64,000 nt of DNA from Rutpela maculata. Taxonomy: Eukaryota; Arthropoda; Insecta; Coleoptera; Cerambycidae. Positions within the stretch are counted from its first letter, which is position 1. Each line of letters opens with the position of its first letter. The notes beneath the pieces were generated by a model that saw only the letters and a program-made list of their open reading frames with translations, ran no database searches and was not told where the DNA came from. Location: assembly GCA_936432065.2 (NCBI GenBank), contig OW386291.2:107635823-107699822 (forward strand), given 5' to 3'. Positions 22,919-33,659 of the stretch are shown here, in pieces. The translations under genes were made by a program, and so were the position numbers.

Positions 22919-23379
22919 CACATAATTTAAATATTGGGCATACCAGAGTACTTCCAGGACTGCGGAAAAGTGCTGCATTCATTATGTCAAATTGTAAAGG
23001 GAGCAGCAAAAATCTTTTTCAGTCATCTTTTCAGTCTTTTAACAGAAATGTTAGATTATTGTCCTGACCCGTTGCCATTTTATTGACAAAATTTAGTAAA
23101 TTCTAGCGCCACAATAATAAAAGTGGAATCGGATAGCATAAAAATATTTCAGTGCTGGCGGCGAACATGCCCTTTTGGATATAGCTTCTACATATATCAA
23201 AGATCAAAAAACGCCTAAGACCCCAAAAATTTCGAACCCCACCACCAGTAATGTCAACGCCATCAAACTGAGGGTCAAAAAACTATGCATAGGCATAGAC
23301 TAACTTACTTAAGGACCATATTTTTTTTAGTAAAATTCAATATTAAATATGTTTTATATACTTAAATATATACCGGGAT

Positions 23380-24195
23380 GGATGGATGGAGAATATCTAA
23401 ACCATTTGCGCTTTGCTGACGACATCGTACTGATAGCGGACAATGCAAAAGACGGCAGTGAAATGCTAAGGAGCATGTACGAAGCATCGCTAGAAGTCGG
23501 TTTAAAAATCAATTTTCAAAAATCCCAGTTTATGACAAACCTCGTCCTCAGGGACAATATATATGTGGGTGGATCTAAGATCGAACAGTAATGTCGTATA
23601 AATACCTAGGGCATGAAATTCAGATAAGCCGAGATAACCAAACCTGCGAAATCTACAGAAGGATAGGGCTGACATGGGCAGCTTTTGGTAAATTGAGGGA
23701 TGTTCTTAAGGCAGATATCCCAATGAGCCTTAAACGAAAGGTATATGACCAATGCGTTCTCCCAGTAATGACCTACGGGGCGGAAACTTTAACGTTGACG
23801 AAGAAAGCAATCTGCAAAATACGAGTCGCTCAGAGAGCCATGGAACGATCGATGTTGGGTATATCCCTGAGGGATCGAATATCAAACGAAATCATAAGGC
23901 AGAGAGCAGGCGTAACAGATGCCATAGAGAGAATAACTTCCCTAAAGTGGAACTGGGCAGGTCATGTTGCAAGGTTCAGTGACGGTCGATGGACTAAGAG
24001 GATCGTGGAGTGGAGACCTAGACAAGGGGCTTATCGAAGTAGAGGCCGATCCCCCACGCGGTGGACGGACGACATAAAGCGGTTACAGGGAAATTGGATA
24101 CAGACGGCACAAGACAGGAATCGATGGAAATATTTACGGGAGGCATATGTCCAGCAGTGGACGCAAATTGCTGGTTGATGATGATGATAATGATG
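23380..24195 (+). pseudogene. RTE LINE 3' fragment: reverse transcriptase C-terminus
   Basis: This is the end of RTE-clade ORF2. Residues give YLNHLRFADDIVLIAD (catalytic A-D-D), then GLKINFQKSQFM and, after a one-base shift at the SKIEQ/MSYKYLGHEI boundary (23589-23591), YKYLGHEIQIS and VYDQCVLPVMTYGAETLTLT. RAMERSMLGISLRDR, WNWAGHVARFSDGRW and RGRSPTRWTDDIKR follow. It ends in a tgatgatgatgataatgatgat tail. It lies within copy 2. Imperfect target repeats atac-cgggat (23370-23379) and ataccgagat (24196-24205) flank it exactly, so this is a 5'-truncated insertion that landed after copy 2 had settled. Only one frameshift marks it as fairly young. Confidence 0.9.
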
Positions 24196-24329
24196 ATACC
24201 GAGATATCTGTTGTAGTATTTATAGCGTATTTACTTATAGATACAGAGCTGTAAAGTTTTGTCTAGCGTGGAATTGCAGCGTTTTAGTGTTTAGCAGTAA
24301 AAACAGAATACCGAAGTGTTTGACAATAT

Positions 24330-25532
24330 TTTATTGTTTCATGTTGTACACCGTGAAGTTTCCGCAAAAATTGGTACTGGACGGTGGGGTTATTGTGCAT
24401 TTACTAGTTCCAAGAAATGTGAAAACGCTTTTGGAATATTATAACAATACATTTAAGTCCTACATTTGTTGGCTATTCCAAAATTTACAACGAATTGATT
24501 TAGTATTTGATAGGTATAGCTCTGAATCTTGAAAGCTGACACACGCCAATCAAGAGGAGTAGGAGTGCACATACGAGTTACACCTTCCACAATAATTCCA
24601 CAAAAATATAACGAATTACTTTCTTGGCAGAACAGCTAATAAACGAACATTTTGAATGAAAAACAATAATCTGTACGCTTGAGGAAAGAGCAATATCGTT
24701 TTCAGCAGAGTTAGATCTATCAGCTATTTCACCCTCATGGCATGGAGAAGCGGACGGACGCCTTCTTCTTCATACTAAGCATGCAGCTGATAATGGTGAA
24801 AACTGTGTTAGCATTCGAATGGTAGATTCGGATGTTGTGATTATTGCAGTATCTGCCTTTTCAAATTTTAAAAATATTCAACAACTTTGGACTGATTTTG
24901 GAACTGGGAAAAATCGTAAGTTAATAGACATCCATGATCTATGTTCTCATTTATCACAGGAGATCTGCAGCTTTTTGCCGATATTTCATTCTGCAACAGC
25001 TTACAATATCGTGTCTTCATTTTGTGGAGTAGGCAAGAAAGGAGCTTGGAAGATGTGGATGGCAGATCCTAATATTAATTCCGCTTTTGAGCAGCGGCTA
25101 ATGGGAAGACAGCCAGATGAAGATATGATGCGTACCGTTCAAAGATTTGTGATTCTTTTGTATGATGTAACATCTCCCTTAAACACAGTTAATGAATGTA
25201 CACGATTCCTTTTCAATAAAAACAAAGTAGACCTCCAACGCAAAATGCTTTACTTCAGCATATCAAGCGAGCCACTCTTCAAACCCTTGTGTGGGAGCAC
25301 TGTCTGGAAAAAGACTACCAAACTCCTTCGCCCGATACTTGGGGATGGGAAAAAACTAATGACGGGTTTCAGCCATTGTAGTCTACTATTCCCGATCTCG
25401 CTAAAAGTTGTGAAGAACTAATTTCCTGTACTGCAAACAAAGGTGTTCTGTGTGCAAATGCGCCAAAAACGGTCTTCAGTGTACGCAATTGTGCGCATGT
25501 GAAGGACATTGTTCTCAAAATTATTAGTTGTA
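24330..25532 (+). pseudogene. FEN1/XPG-like nuclease-family gene, copy 2, C-terminal half
   Basis: Pieces in order: IDLVFDRYSSES, a one-base shift, LKADTRQSRGVGVHIR (24530-24590) and, after a damaged stretch, HGEADGRLLLHTKHAADNG (normally HEEADTR; about 24755). Next come MVDSDVVIIAVSAF (24819 on) and FHSATAYNIVSSFCGVGKKGAWKMW (about 24985-25060). That last segment corresponds to the G-C-D plus G-x-G-K motif of the family, but G-C-D is changed to A-Y-N. A frameshifted C-terminal part follows (DTWGWEKTNDGFQPL, DLAKSCEELIS). The Cys tail at about 25428-25530 reads CKQRC, CKCAKNGLQCTQLCAC, GHCSQNY and then stop. The motif order E-x-A-D / D-S-D / (G-C-D) G-x-G-K-K matches the acidic centre and H3TH region of FEN1/XPG nucleases. 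That is inference from motifs only. Loss of the second E-D-T residues and of G-C-D means it is inactive. Confidence 0.8.
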
Positions 25533-26005
25533 AATATTTTCTTTTTTAGATGTAAAACAATTTTTTATTAAAGTGGTTACACAAACTTTTTTTTTCTTGA
25601 CTCAAAGGATGGAAGACTTAAGAGGAAGGTCTTTACAGATCCATCTTAACAAAATTTGACTACAACCACTGAATTTATTGACCACAAGAATAGATATTGA
25701 TACCAAACACGAATATGCAGATAAAATGTCAAATTTTTGCCACTATATTAAAAAAAATAATACAAAACATTACAGACATCATTTAGTATACAACACATAG
25801 TTATACGTGGGTTTTATTAAAAAATATGGCGTTTAAGTGAATCAGTTTCTCGCCCCTCATTTCCCGGTGATGGGGAGTCCGACATTTTTGGGGTCTGGGG
25901 CGTTTTTTCTTCTTTGGTATATATAGTATTTATATCCAAAAGGGCACGTTCGCGCCAGCACTGAAATATTTGTATGATTTTTAATGCTATCCGACCGCAC
26001 TATAA

Positions 26006-26650
26006 CAAACGATTAAAAGAGTAAGCAATTATTGTAACATGAAAATATGTTATTCATTTATTACACTTCTAATTTACAATTTGTAGGTATATGAAAGTTA
26101 TCTTCACGAACCCAATTCAAAATGCCGTTTATTTGTAAAATAAATCACTGTGCACTACCAACTGTTCTTTGAAACAATGCAATGAAAGTATTACTTTATA
26201 AAGCTTTGGCACCGCTAATCAATAAGAAATGATAACAAAAATAGAACACGAATACAGTTTCTGCATTATATAAATATAAACCTTATTTGTTTTGTTAGTG
26301 GAAAATTTAATATAAAACGAATTGTTTTGTGACAAAAGTTTTCCAATATGGTGAATAAAGGAAAAGGAGACGCGCAAAATACTATCTTTTCAAACTAGTT
26401 TGCCAACTTGAGAAGTACTCGGGAATATTTTATGGGCAGGTCGTTGAACAGTGCCGTCAAGGGTCCTTTACACTGATATAATTTATAGACCTTCCGATAA
26501 ACAGCAGCGAACACGTTTAAAGGGCAATTATTGATTAATCATCGTGGTCATATTTACCTTGAAGGAATGGTAAACTGGAAAATTTAGAATTACGGTTCAG
26601 AGCAATATTGTCCAAAACAACGTAATTCATAGATATGTTAAATTTGAGTT
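26006..26650. other. Spacer
   Basis: No ORF, array or paired ends recognised. Confidence 0.5.
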
Positions 26651-28170
26651 TGCTAAAAGACTTTTTTAAAAATATTTATTTTGAAAATGAAGGAATTAAC
26701 GTTGATCTCTGAATTAAAGTTGCATTGTATATTTAAAGGTTTAATACGAGGTTTAATATAAAAGTGAATATAAACTGAAGTCTGGCAGTAGTATTTATAA
26801 GCCTTTGCAATGACGTCAGCTAAACTTTAAACAAAGGAAATGCAAGATAGCAATTCAGCATAAATTATGAGACGTTAAATGGAATCTAATATCTAAGATG
26901 ATTAAGAGAAGCTGTTATCTAATACTGTAACATGATACTATTTGGAAAGTTACTTTATGTCTCAAAATATGGCGTATACATTTATATAACAACTTCCCCC
27001 CTTAAGATAAAAGTTGATGTTATGCAGCAACTCCTGAAAATTGAGAAATATTGAATGAATAATGCAACAGTAAACAGTAATAATGATAGCAAAAGATGTT
27101 AAAAGTACAGGTATAAATTAATAAATGAGAATAGTAATAATTGCAAGCTAATAAAATATTGGATTAATATAATACAGGCATGATACAATAAAAAAATATA
27201 AGAATTTAAATTAATAAAATATAAAATTCACAGATGAAATAAAAGTTCACAATTGGAAGCGTATGTCAACTTGATAATCTTCTTCTCCTTCTTGAGATCT
27301 GATACCGGGTCGCTTTCTTTGAGAGATTAGGCTTAGAAATGTTGTTTATATTGTATGTAAACTAAACTTATGAGAATGACAAGAGTGATTGTAAAATAAG
27401 TAAGCCATTACATACACAGGTTTATTTACGAATGGTTCGTTTATTAGATCGTCCAAATCTTTAGAATAATGCTCTAATTTGTTTTTGACAATATCCAAGT
27501 CTTTTGCATTTAAGTTGAGGGGTTTTACTTTTGGGAATTTAATTTTGTCTGGTTACAGCATTCATAGGGAAATTGAACTGGATAAGAGTTATCTGTGACT
27601 TTAGAAAGATCTTTGGCACTGGCTTAAATTTTTGTAATACCTACAAAGATGTAACATCCGGATTATAATTTGACAATTGAATTTTTATTTATTATTTCGG
27701 TTTTGGAATATCTTTTTCGAAAACTAATGGCAATATGAAGTGGTTCAGCATTTATTACTAGCCATGTGTTGTCTTCGAGTACTTGGACGTTGGCTGATAT
27801 TGAAGAAAGTTTGGCAGTTTTCTGGGAGCCTAGCTAGTGGTTTTAGTATTCTAGCTTTGCATATAGCATTTTTATCGATGCAGACTGCGCCATTTGTTAT
27901 ATCTGACTTTGCGTAAAAGACTTTTTTTTAAATATTTATTTTGAAAATGAAAGAATCGACGTTGATTCTTGATTTGAATATTTAAATGTTTAAAATAAAA
28001 ATGGGTATAATATTGAGGTATTTATAAGCTTTTAGAAGAGCACCAGTTAAATGTTAAACAAAGAAAATGCAAGACAGCGATTCAGCGTAAATTATCAGAA
28101 GTTAAATGAAATCTAATATCTAAGATAAGCAATCACCAAGAGAAGCTGTGATCTAATCGAAGTCGGTTAA
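26651..28170 (-). mobile_element. LTR retrotransposon relic, errantivirus-like, env only
   Basis: Minus-strand element. The 3' LTR is 26651-26991 (plus-strand TGCTAAAAGAC...ATATAACA, so TG...CA). Directly before it, in element sense, lies the purine tract aaggggggaag (plus-strand cttcccccctt, about 26993-27003). A direct repeat of the LTR at 27910-28170 lacks its outer ~80 bp. Shared parts include tttattttgaaaatgaa, atgcaaga(t/c)agc(a/g)attcagc and ggaatctaatatctaag-type runs. Only about 0.9 kb lies between the repeats and it codes for an env-like protein, so gag and pol are deleted. The two LTR copies have diverged clearly, so the insertion is old. Confidence 0.75.
27270..27905 (-). pseudogene. 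Env-like glycoprotein relic of an LTR retrotransposon
   Basis: On the reverse strand from about 27905, the reading has a cysteine-rich start (two CxxxxxxxC-like pairs around GAVCIDKNAIC) and ARILKPLARLPENC. A beta-rich stretch follows, then PYECCNQTK. A membrane-proximal helix comes next (NAKDLDIVKNKLEHYSKDLD), followed by a hydrophobic stretch near YVMAYLFYNHSC. This layout is that of the C-terminal half of errantivirus/gypsy env proteins, a class-I-type surface protein. At least three stop codons and one shift interrupt it. It is an old, broken genomic copy. No attempt is made to reconstruct it. Confidence 0.6.
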
Positions 28171-28422
28171 AGATACGTTTGGTTATTTACTTTTTATTTC
28201 ACAAATTTTAATATGTTTTTTTAATGTTTCGTTTAAAAAAAAATCAGTGGCGAAATGTTTGGGAACTTCTGACATGTAGGTATACCTACATCAAAACTCA
28301 CTTAGTGAAAGTGTACTTAATCTCAGAGGCACCAGATGAAAGTAAACAATTATAATCCCTTTGGCGAACATGTTAGTGGTAAAAATCGATAGTAGGTAAT
28401 AATAATAATGAACTGGGCGAAG
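28171..28422. other. Spacer between two elements
   Basis: A short AT-rich stretch without features. The 64-codon minus-strand ORF at 28291-28485 overlaps the next TIR and is not supported. Confidence 0.5.
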
Positions 28423-29038
28423 CACAGTGATTCCAAATGGACTTTCTTTGGACATTTCAACTTTCCGATGGCAATTTATGACCAAATAGGATATATTTTT
28501 TTAAATAAGTACTCGGAATTGATTTTAGAAAAGATCACTCCAGCCGAAATTTTGATTTTTAAAATTTCCTAAAAAACCCATGACCCAAAAGAACAACTAT
28601 ATAATAAGGTGAGACATTGAAAAAATGATGAGGGATTGAACTTTTAGAAAAAAGGTTTCCAATAAAAGTATTGCATTTTTTTTCTGTAGAATATGAATCT
28701 GAACTATAAAATATGGGTTCTCGTTAAAAAAATCAAAGTTACCTCATAAAATCCCCATGAAACCCCATAAAAATTCAAAACCCATTGCATCTGAGAATCT
28801 CTGTATATACACAGCTCTGCTGTATTCGTATTTTTAGATACTATTAGATTGATATGTTTACATAGTTGTTCTTTTCGGTTATGGATTTTTTAGGGAATTT
28901 TGGAAATTAAAATTTCGGCTGGAGAGATCTTTTCTAAAATCAATTCCGAGTATTTAAAAAAAATATATATTTTATTTGGTCAAAAATTACCATCGGAAAG
29001 TTAAAACGTCCAAGGAAAGTCCATTTGGCATCACTGTG
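28423..29038. mobile_element. MITE with ~185-bp inverted arms
   Basis: The ends CACAGTGATtCCAAATGGAC and GTCCATTTGGcATCACTGTG are inverted. The arms 28423-28607 and 28850-29038 continue to pair (tcggaattgattttagaaaagatc / gatcttttctaaaatcaattccga; ccgaaattttgattttt; aagaacaactat). The unpaired middle is about 240 bp. No convincing TSD: 5 bp cgaag/cgacg is the best candidate. Confidence 0.85.
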
Positions 29039-29433
29039 CGACGCACGAATCGTGATTTTTTCGTTCAAAATTATCTAGAGCACTTGTTTCGCAACCGATT
29101 GGGATAATTTTTTTTTAAAAGACTCGTTAATTTATTCCCAAAAAACATAAGTGAGCCGATTTTTGAATTATGGTAAACAAAATTATTGAGCCTAGCCAAA
29201 ATGTCCATGTTACACTGTGATCACCATGTTACTTACAAATAAAAACTTTTTTTCTTATTCAATTTACATAAATCTTGTTACTTGGGGGTTCTTGAGGTCG
29301 CTGATTATGAATCTGACATCCAAATTGTCATAAACCAACCTGCAATATGGCAGAATTAATGGTGGCTATAAAAATGATGAAAAATGAAATATTTTTGTTT
29401 AAGTTGTTATTTAAAAAAATTAATTTTGATATA

Positions 29434-30331
29434 CAGAGCGTTCCACTTAAAACTCCCGGTGCCATTTTCTCGATAACTAAACGAGATATTTGAATTCTGT
29501 AGAAGGTGTTCAATAGAATATATAAATGATATTAGTTTTGAGTAAAAATGGTCATTTTACAAATTGAAGTACAGATAGCGTTGCGATGCAAAGTAATTAT
29601 TTGATTCTAGGAACGTTGAAATGAGATGCAAGTGATGAGACATTACATTCTAAGCAACTTTTATATTACGAATAATTTTCTAAAAATCACTGGTTTTCGA
29701 GATATTTGAACTTCAATATAATTTCTGTAAATATAAAAATCGCCATAACTTTTTTTAAAATAAATTTTAGACGATAAGTCCTTTTAGACATTTTTCATAG
29801 TGAATCGGGCTGATTTAGATAGTAGTGAAACATATTTATTTCAAAATATAAAATAACTTTTTTTTTCAAGTAAAACAAAGGTGAGGCTGCAACTGCTATT
29901 TGTAAATTAAAGATTTTTACATTACTGTTTATTGTGTATTGTCTAATTTTTGCGTCATGTTTATGTTGTATGTTCGACTGAATTTTACACTGTAAATTGT
30001 AGACATATGAAAAAAAATGCGATTTTTGTTACTTGAAAAATTACATTGAAGTCAATATCTCGAAAACCAGTGATTTTTCTAAAACTGTTCATATTAAAAT
30101 AGTTGCTTAGAATATAATTCTCCATCTCATGCACCTCATTTCAACATTCCTAGGATAGAACAATTTCTTTGAGTCGCAACGCCATCTATATCTCAATGTG
30201 TAAAATTACCATTTTTACTCAAAACTGTAATCATTTATATATTCTAGTCTAGTGGATACCTTCTACAGAATTCAAATATTGCTTTCGGTCATCGAGAAAA
30301 TGACACCGGGAGTTTTAAGTGGGACACCCTG
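29434..30331. mobile_element. Mariner-type fold-back MITE, 898 bp
   Basis: The termini cagagcgttccacttaaaac and gttttaagtgggacaccctg are flanked by ATA on the left and TATA on the right (TA-type target). Arms of about 300 bp pair almost throughout. Examples are actcccggtgccattttctcgat with its inverse near 30290 and cactggttttcgagatatt with its inverse near 30055. No transposase. ORF 29328-29513 minus crosses the left end and is incidental. Confidence 0.9.
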
Positions 30332-30341
30332 TATATTTAAA

Positions 30342-31168
30342 ACGTAAGTTTAGTGATATTTTTTTACCATCTTTCATAATTATTTTCGTTTCTATTTATA
30401 CTTACTAAAATCTCTACAACTTTAGCAAAATTCATCTCTTTGTCATTTGACTAAATACTACTACTAAATGGCGAAGTCGGTAAGAAACGAATGATCTTTC
30501 TCAAGTGTAGATCCCACCCCAGCAGGCTCTCTTGAATTTCGGGATTGTGTCATTTTGTGATGTGCTGTTATCAAATTATTTCACCCTCCTCGGAAATATT
30601 AAAACTCACTTTAAACATTCTAAATGTTATTTCTATTTTGTGGACGATTCTTCAAAGGAATTAGTTACGTAAAATTATTTCGCGCCAGCTTCTTTCCGAT
30701 TGTGGCACGGTTTAATAAATGTATGGTGTAACTGCATTCATTAGATATCCGACTCGATTCTGGAAGTTAGTTTTGGTACTTTCTCTCGGCTTTATACTTT
30801 GTTAAAGAGACAAGCCATTCTATATCATTATCTGTTTCGTACACAAATTTATGTAAAATGTAGCCCTATTATGGATTAAGAGCCAACAAAAATGCTAAGC
30901 GACCAAAATGTTTCTAATTAATTTCGTGTCATTCCTTTTGACTCTTTTCTTCAGTAAATTAATTTATTTGCATTTGCGATACGGTTTATAATTATATAGC
31001 AAAGAATACGCCATATTATTGTATTAATTGGAGTTTTTATATAAATTTACACTCATTTGACGAATACAAATGATGAAACCTTAAAAAAAATGTTTGCTCC
31101 AATGAAACACGATAAACAGCATGTACTGTGTACCTGCATACAGGATGAGTTGAGAGGAAAGTGACAGA
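30342..31168. other. Spacer
   Basis: No gene or repeat recognised. The minus ORF at 31081-31296 runs through the hairpin at 31169 and is incidental. Confidence 0.5.
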
Positions 31169-31214
31169 CCGTGGCCTACGTAAATGATGATGAAATCATT
31201 TACGTAGGCCACGG
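31169..31214. repeat. Perfect hairpin, 20-bp arms, 6-base loop
   Basis: Arm ccgtggcctacgtaaatgat (31169-31188), loop gatgaa, arm atcatttacgtaggccacgg (31195-31214). No mismatches. A cagac-type element flanks it on both sides. Confidence 0.97.
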
Positions 31215-31246
31215 ACAGACTCCAGGCGTCTATTTTAGACATACAT

Positions 31247-31868
31247 ACGTGTAAAACTAATGAACAAGTTATAATCCGATTTTCATTTGTTTTCAATATT
31301 CTTCAATCGCATCACGAGTCTTGTTACAAAAATGTCAAACACACACCATATTTGCATATTCCCGATGAGCGTAGATGTGTAGCATTTTCTATCATTTTTA
31401 GAGAATCGTAACCAATCAACGACAAATGACTGGTTACTGTTTAACAGTTAAAATGTTTTAGATTTCTTGATTAAACTTAAATATCGAGGTGAACTTCCCA
31501 GGCAGCAAACTGATGTCATTTTGACGTCATTTTATGGTCACTAATGACGTTATTTGTGACCCAAAAAATGACGAAAAAGGAAAAAATTACTTCACAAATA
31601 CATCACAACGACGTCTCAGCATGACATCGTAATTTCGTCACAACATGACGTTACTGAGACGTCATTTTTTCGACACCTGACGTTGGCGACCAATATTAAA
31701 AAATATGGCGTCAAAATGACGCCAATGCTCTCCTAACCCAGTCTGCTGCCTGGGTTAGGAGAGCAAAATACCTTCTTTGCAAACGACTTCTTGCGAATTA
31801 AACTTTTAAGACACTGTAATTCGAAAACAAATGAAAATCGGATTAGAACTTTTGGGTTCTTTAGTCTT
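31247..31868. repeat. Inverted pair around a small MITE
   Basis: The run ataatccgattttcatttgttttc (about 31270-31294) has its inverse gaaaacaaatgaaaatcggatta at about 31816-31840, and taagactaa-like parts extend the pairing. The 31497-31754 MITE lies between the arms, so this may be the remnant of a larger fold-back. Confidence 0.6.
31497..31754. mobile_element. Short MITE rich in gacgtca sites
   Basis: The ends CCCAGGCAGCA and TGCTGCCTGGG are inverted, followed by atgtcattttgacgtcatttt against its inverse near 31700-31723. The interior has many gacgtc or tgacgt sites. An exact 15-bp inverted pair, gctctcctaacccag (31727) and ctgggttaggagagc (ending 31764), overlaps the right end and continues outside it. 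Confidence 0.7.
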
Positions 31869-32589
31869 ACATTCAATCAATCAATCAATTTATTGGTGCT
31901 GTATACAAAAATGGTATTTGCACAAGTTAATATTTAAATTTACAAATATATACTATACATACACATATCTCGCTAGCATATAAGGTGTAAAAACAAACAT
32001 CAGGAATTTAACAAACGCAACATCTTTTTAACATTATATGATAGAAATTCATCATATGAATAAAAAGTTTTTTCGAGCAAGATGGCCCTTATTTTTTTCT
32101 TGAATGCCGGATCTAGTAGTCTTATTATATTCATTGGCAATTTGTTATAAAATTTGGGTGCCAAGAATTGAATTCCTTTTTGACTTTAAGTTAGTCCGAC
32201 ATACGGCGCTGTTAACACATTTTTGTGTCTTGTACTATAATAATGGTAGTCACATTCTCTGTTTACACTTTGAGGATACAAGTTCTCTCTAGCACACAAA
32301 AGCAACTCATAAATATATATTGAGGGTAACGTGAGTATCTTTACTGTTCTCTACAATCTTCTTTATAATTTAACCCAGATATTATACGTATTGATATTAT
32401 ACGTATTGCTCTTCTTTGTGGAGCAAAAATTCTAGTCCAGTTTGATGCTTGACCCCAAACTAAAAAGAGTGGCATAATGCAAAATATGCATTTTTCAAAG
32501 CTTCTTCACCTACCTCATTTGCAAGATTTCTCAAGATAAATGTATTTTTTGCTAGCTTTTTTGACACGTTTTCTACATGTACTTGCCTG

Positions 32590-33262
32590 GTCAATTTGTC
32601 ATCTAGATAAACTCCCAAAAACTTTGTTGATTTGGGGGGTCGGGAACATTGGGCCCTATTTTATTACGCAATGAGAAGATCATACTATGCACTGTTTTTT
32701 CTCTATTTAATGTAAGTTTATTTGACTTGAACCACTGTTTAGCCTTTGACTCCGCCTCACACGCCATTGCAGAAAGTAGTTCAATATTCTTGGTTTGAAG
32801 CGAAATATGTAGTTGTATCGTCTGCAAACAGTATGTCACTAGAGTGTTCGCTTGAATATGGGAAATCATTCACATCTAATAAAAATAGGAGGGGGCTAAA
32901 TACTGAGCCTTGGTGTACTCCATGTATTATTTTTGTTTTATTAAAATGTGCCTTGTTTACCTTAATTGTTTGATATCTATTTGTTAAATATGATCTTAAT
33001 AATGATATACTGTTATGGCACTACTTATACCTCTTAGCTTCTCTAGCAGTACTTTGTGTGAGACGCAGGCAAACGTTTTACTTAAGTCGCAAAATATAGT
33101 GCACATATGCTCCCGATCCTCGAAAGCCCCCAAAACCTATTCTATCAAATCGAGAATTGCAGAGGTGGTATTGTTTGATTTCATAAAACTAAATTGCTTA
33201 TTTTAAAAAATATTGTTGGTCTCAAAGTAGTTTTCTATTTGCTCTGAAAAGCATTTTTCCAC
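32590..33262 (-). pseudogene. LINE reverse transcriptase, downstream part
   Basis: Reverse-strand reading from 33262: VEKCFSEQIENYFETNNIF, then DREHMCTIFCDLSKTFACVSHKVLLEKL (about 33100-33030, catalytic Asp in FCDLSKTF). Next is GVHQGSVFSPLLFLLDVNDFP (about 32930-32880, normally G-V-P-Q-G-S-V-L-G-P) and ILFADDTTTYIS (A-D-D). AKQWFKSNKLTLNREKT and a short tail follow (about 32790-32610). A few indels and stops break it. The preceding segment of the same frame is at 35749-36000. Confidence 0.85.
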
Positions 33263-33362
33263 TATTAGTCAGCTTTAAATTGGTATTCTGTGTGCAACTT
33301 TGTGAAGCAATATCATGTTATACATCAAAATTTTCGAAAAAATATGTAGATTATGAATTTCG

Positions 33363-33600
33363 ATGGGGCGTACCCTCAGGGCTGGCCGAAGGGAGAAAAC
33401 TACCCTTAAACAAGCCCTATATAAAAATAAATGTTACGATAAAAAAATAGCTGAAAATATTTTCTAAAATGTATTTATTTGCTTGAATCTCAATGGGGCG
33501 TACCTCTGGTGGCTGAAGGGAGAAAATTACCCTAAACAACCCCTATATAAAAATAAATGTTACAATAACAAAAATTGCTGAAAATATTTTTTATATATTT
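33363..33600. repeat. ~129-bp subterminal tandem repeat, two units
   Basis: atggggcgtacc starts at 33363 and 33492. Each unit has gaagggagaaaa, taccct, aaacaa, ccctatataaaaataaatgtta and gctgaaaatatttt. Confidence 0.85.
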
Positions 33601-33659
33601 GTACAGTTTTAACAAAACAAAATTATGTTAAAATATACATTGCAATTTGCATTTTATAA

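Larger units (their letters stand above)
23121..26002 (+). mobile_element. TAG-ended, 3-bp-TSD element, copy 2 (carries an RTE insertion)
   Basis: The right terminus, read inward, is TAGTGCGGTCGGATAGCATT; the left is aagtggaatcggatagcat. The inverted match continues through atatttcagtgctggcg, cgaac(a/g)tgcccttttggatata and gaccccaaaaat for about 120 bp. TAA is duplicated at 23118-23120 and 26003-26005. The first base of the left end is changed. The interior carries an RTE LINE piece (23380-24195) and then the broken nuclease-family gene (24330-25532). Without the RTE piece the element is about 2.06 kb, too short for the full protein, so it had lost the 5' coding part. Confidence 0.85.
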
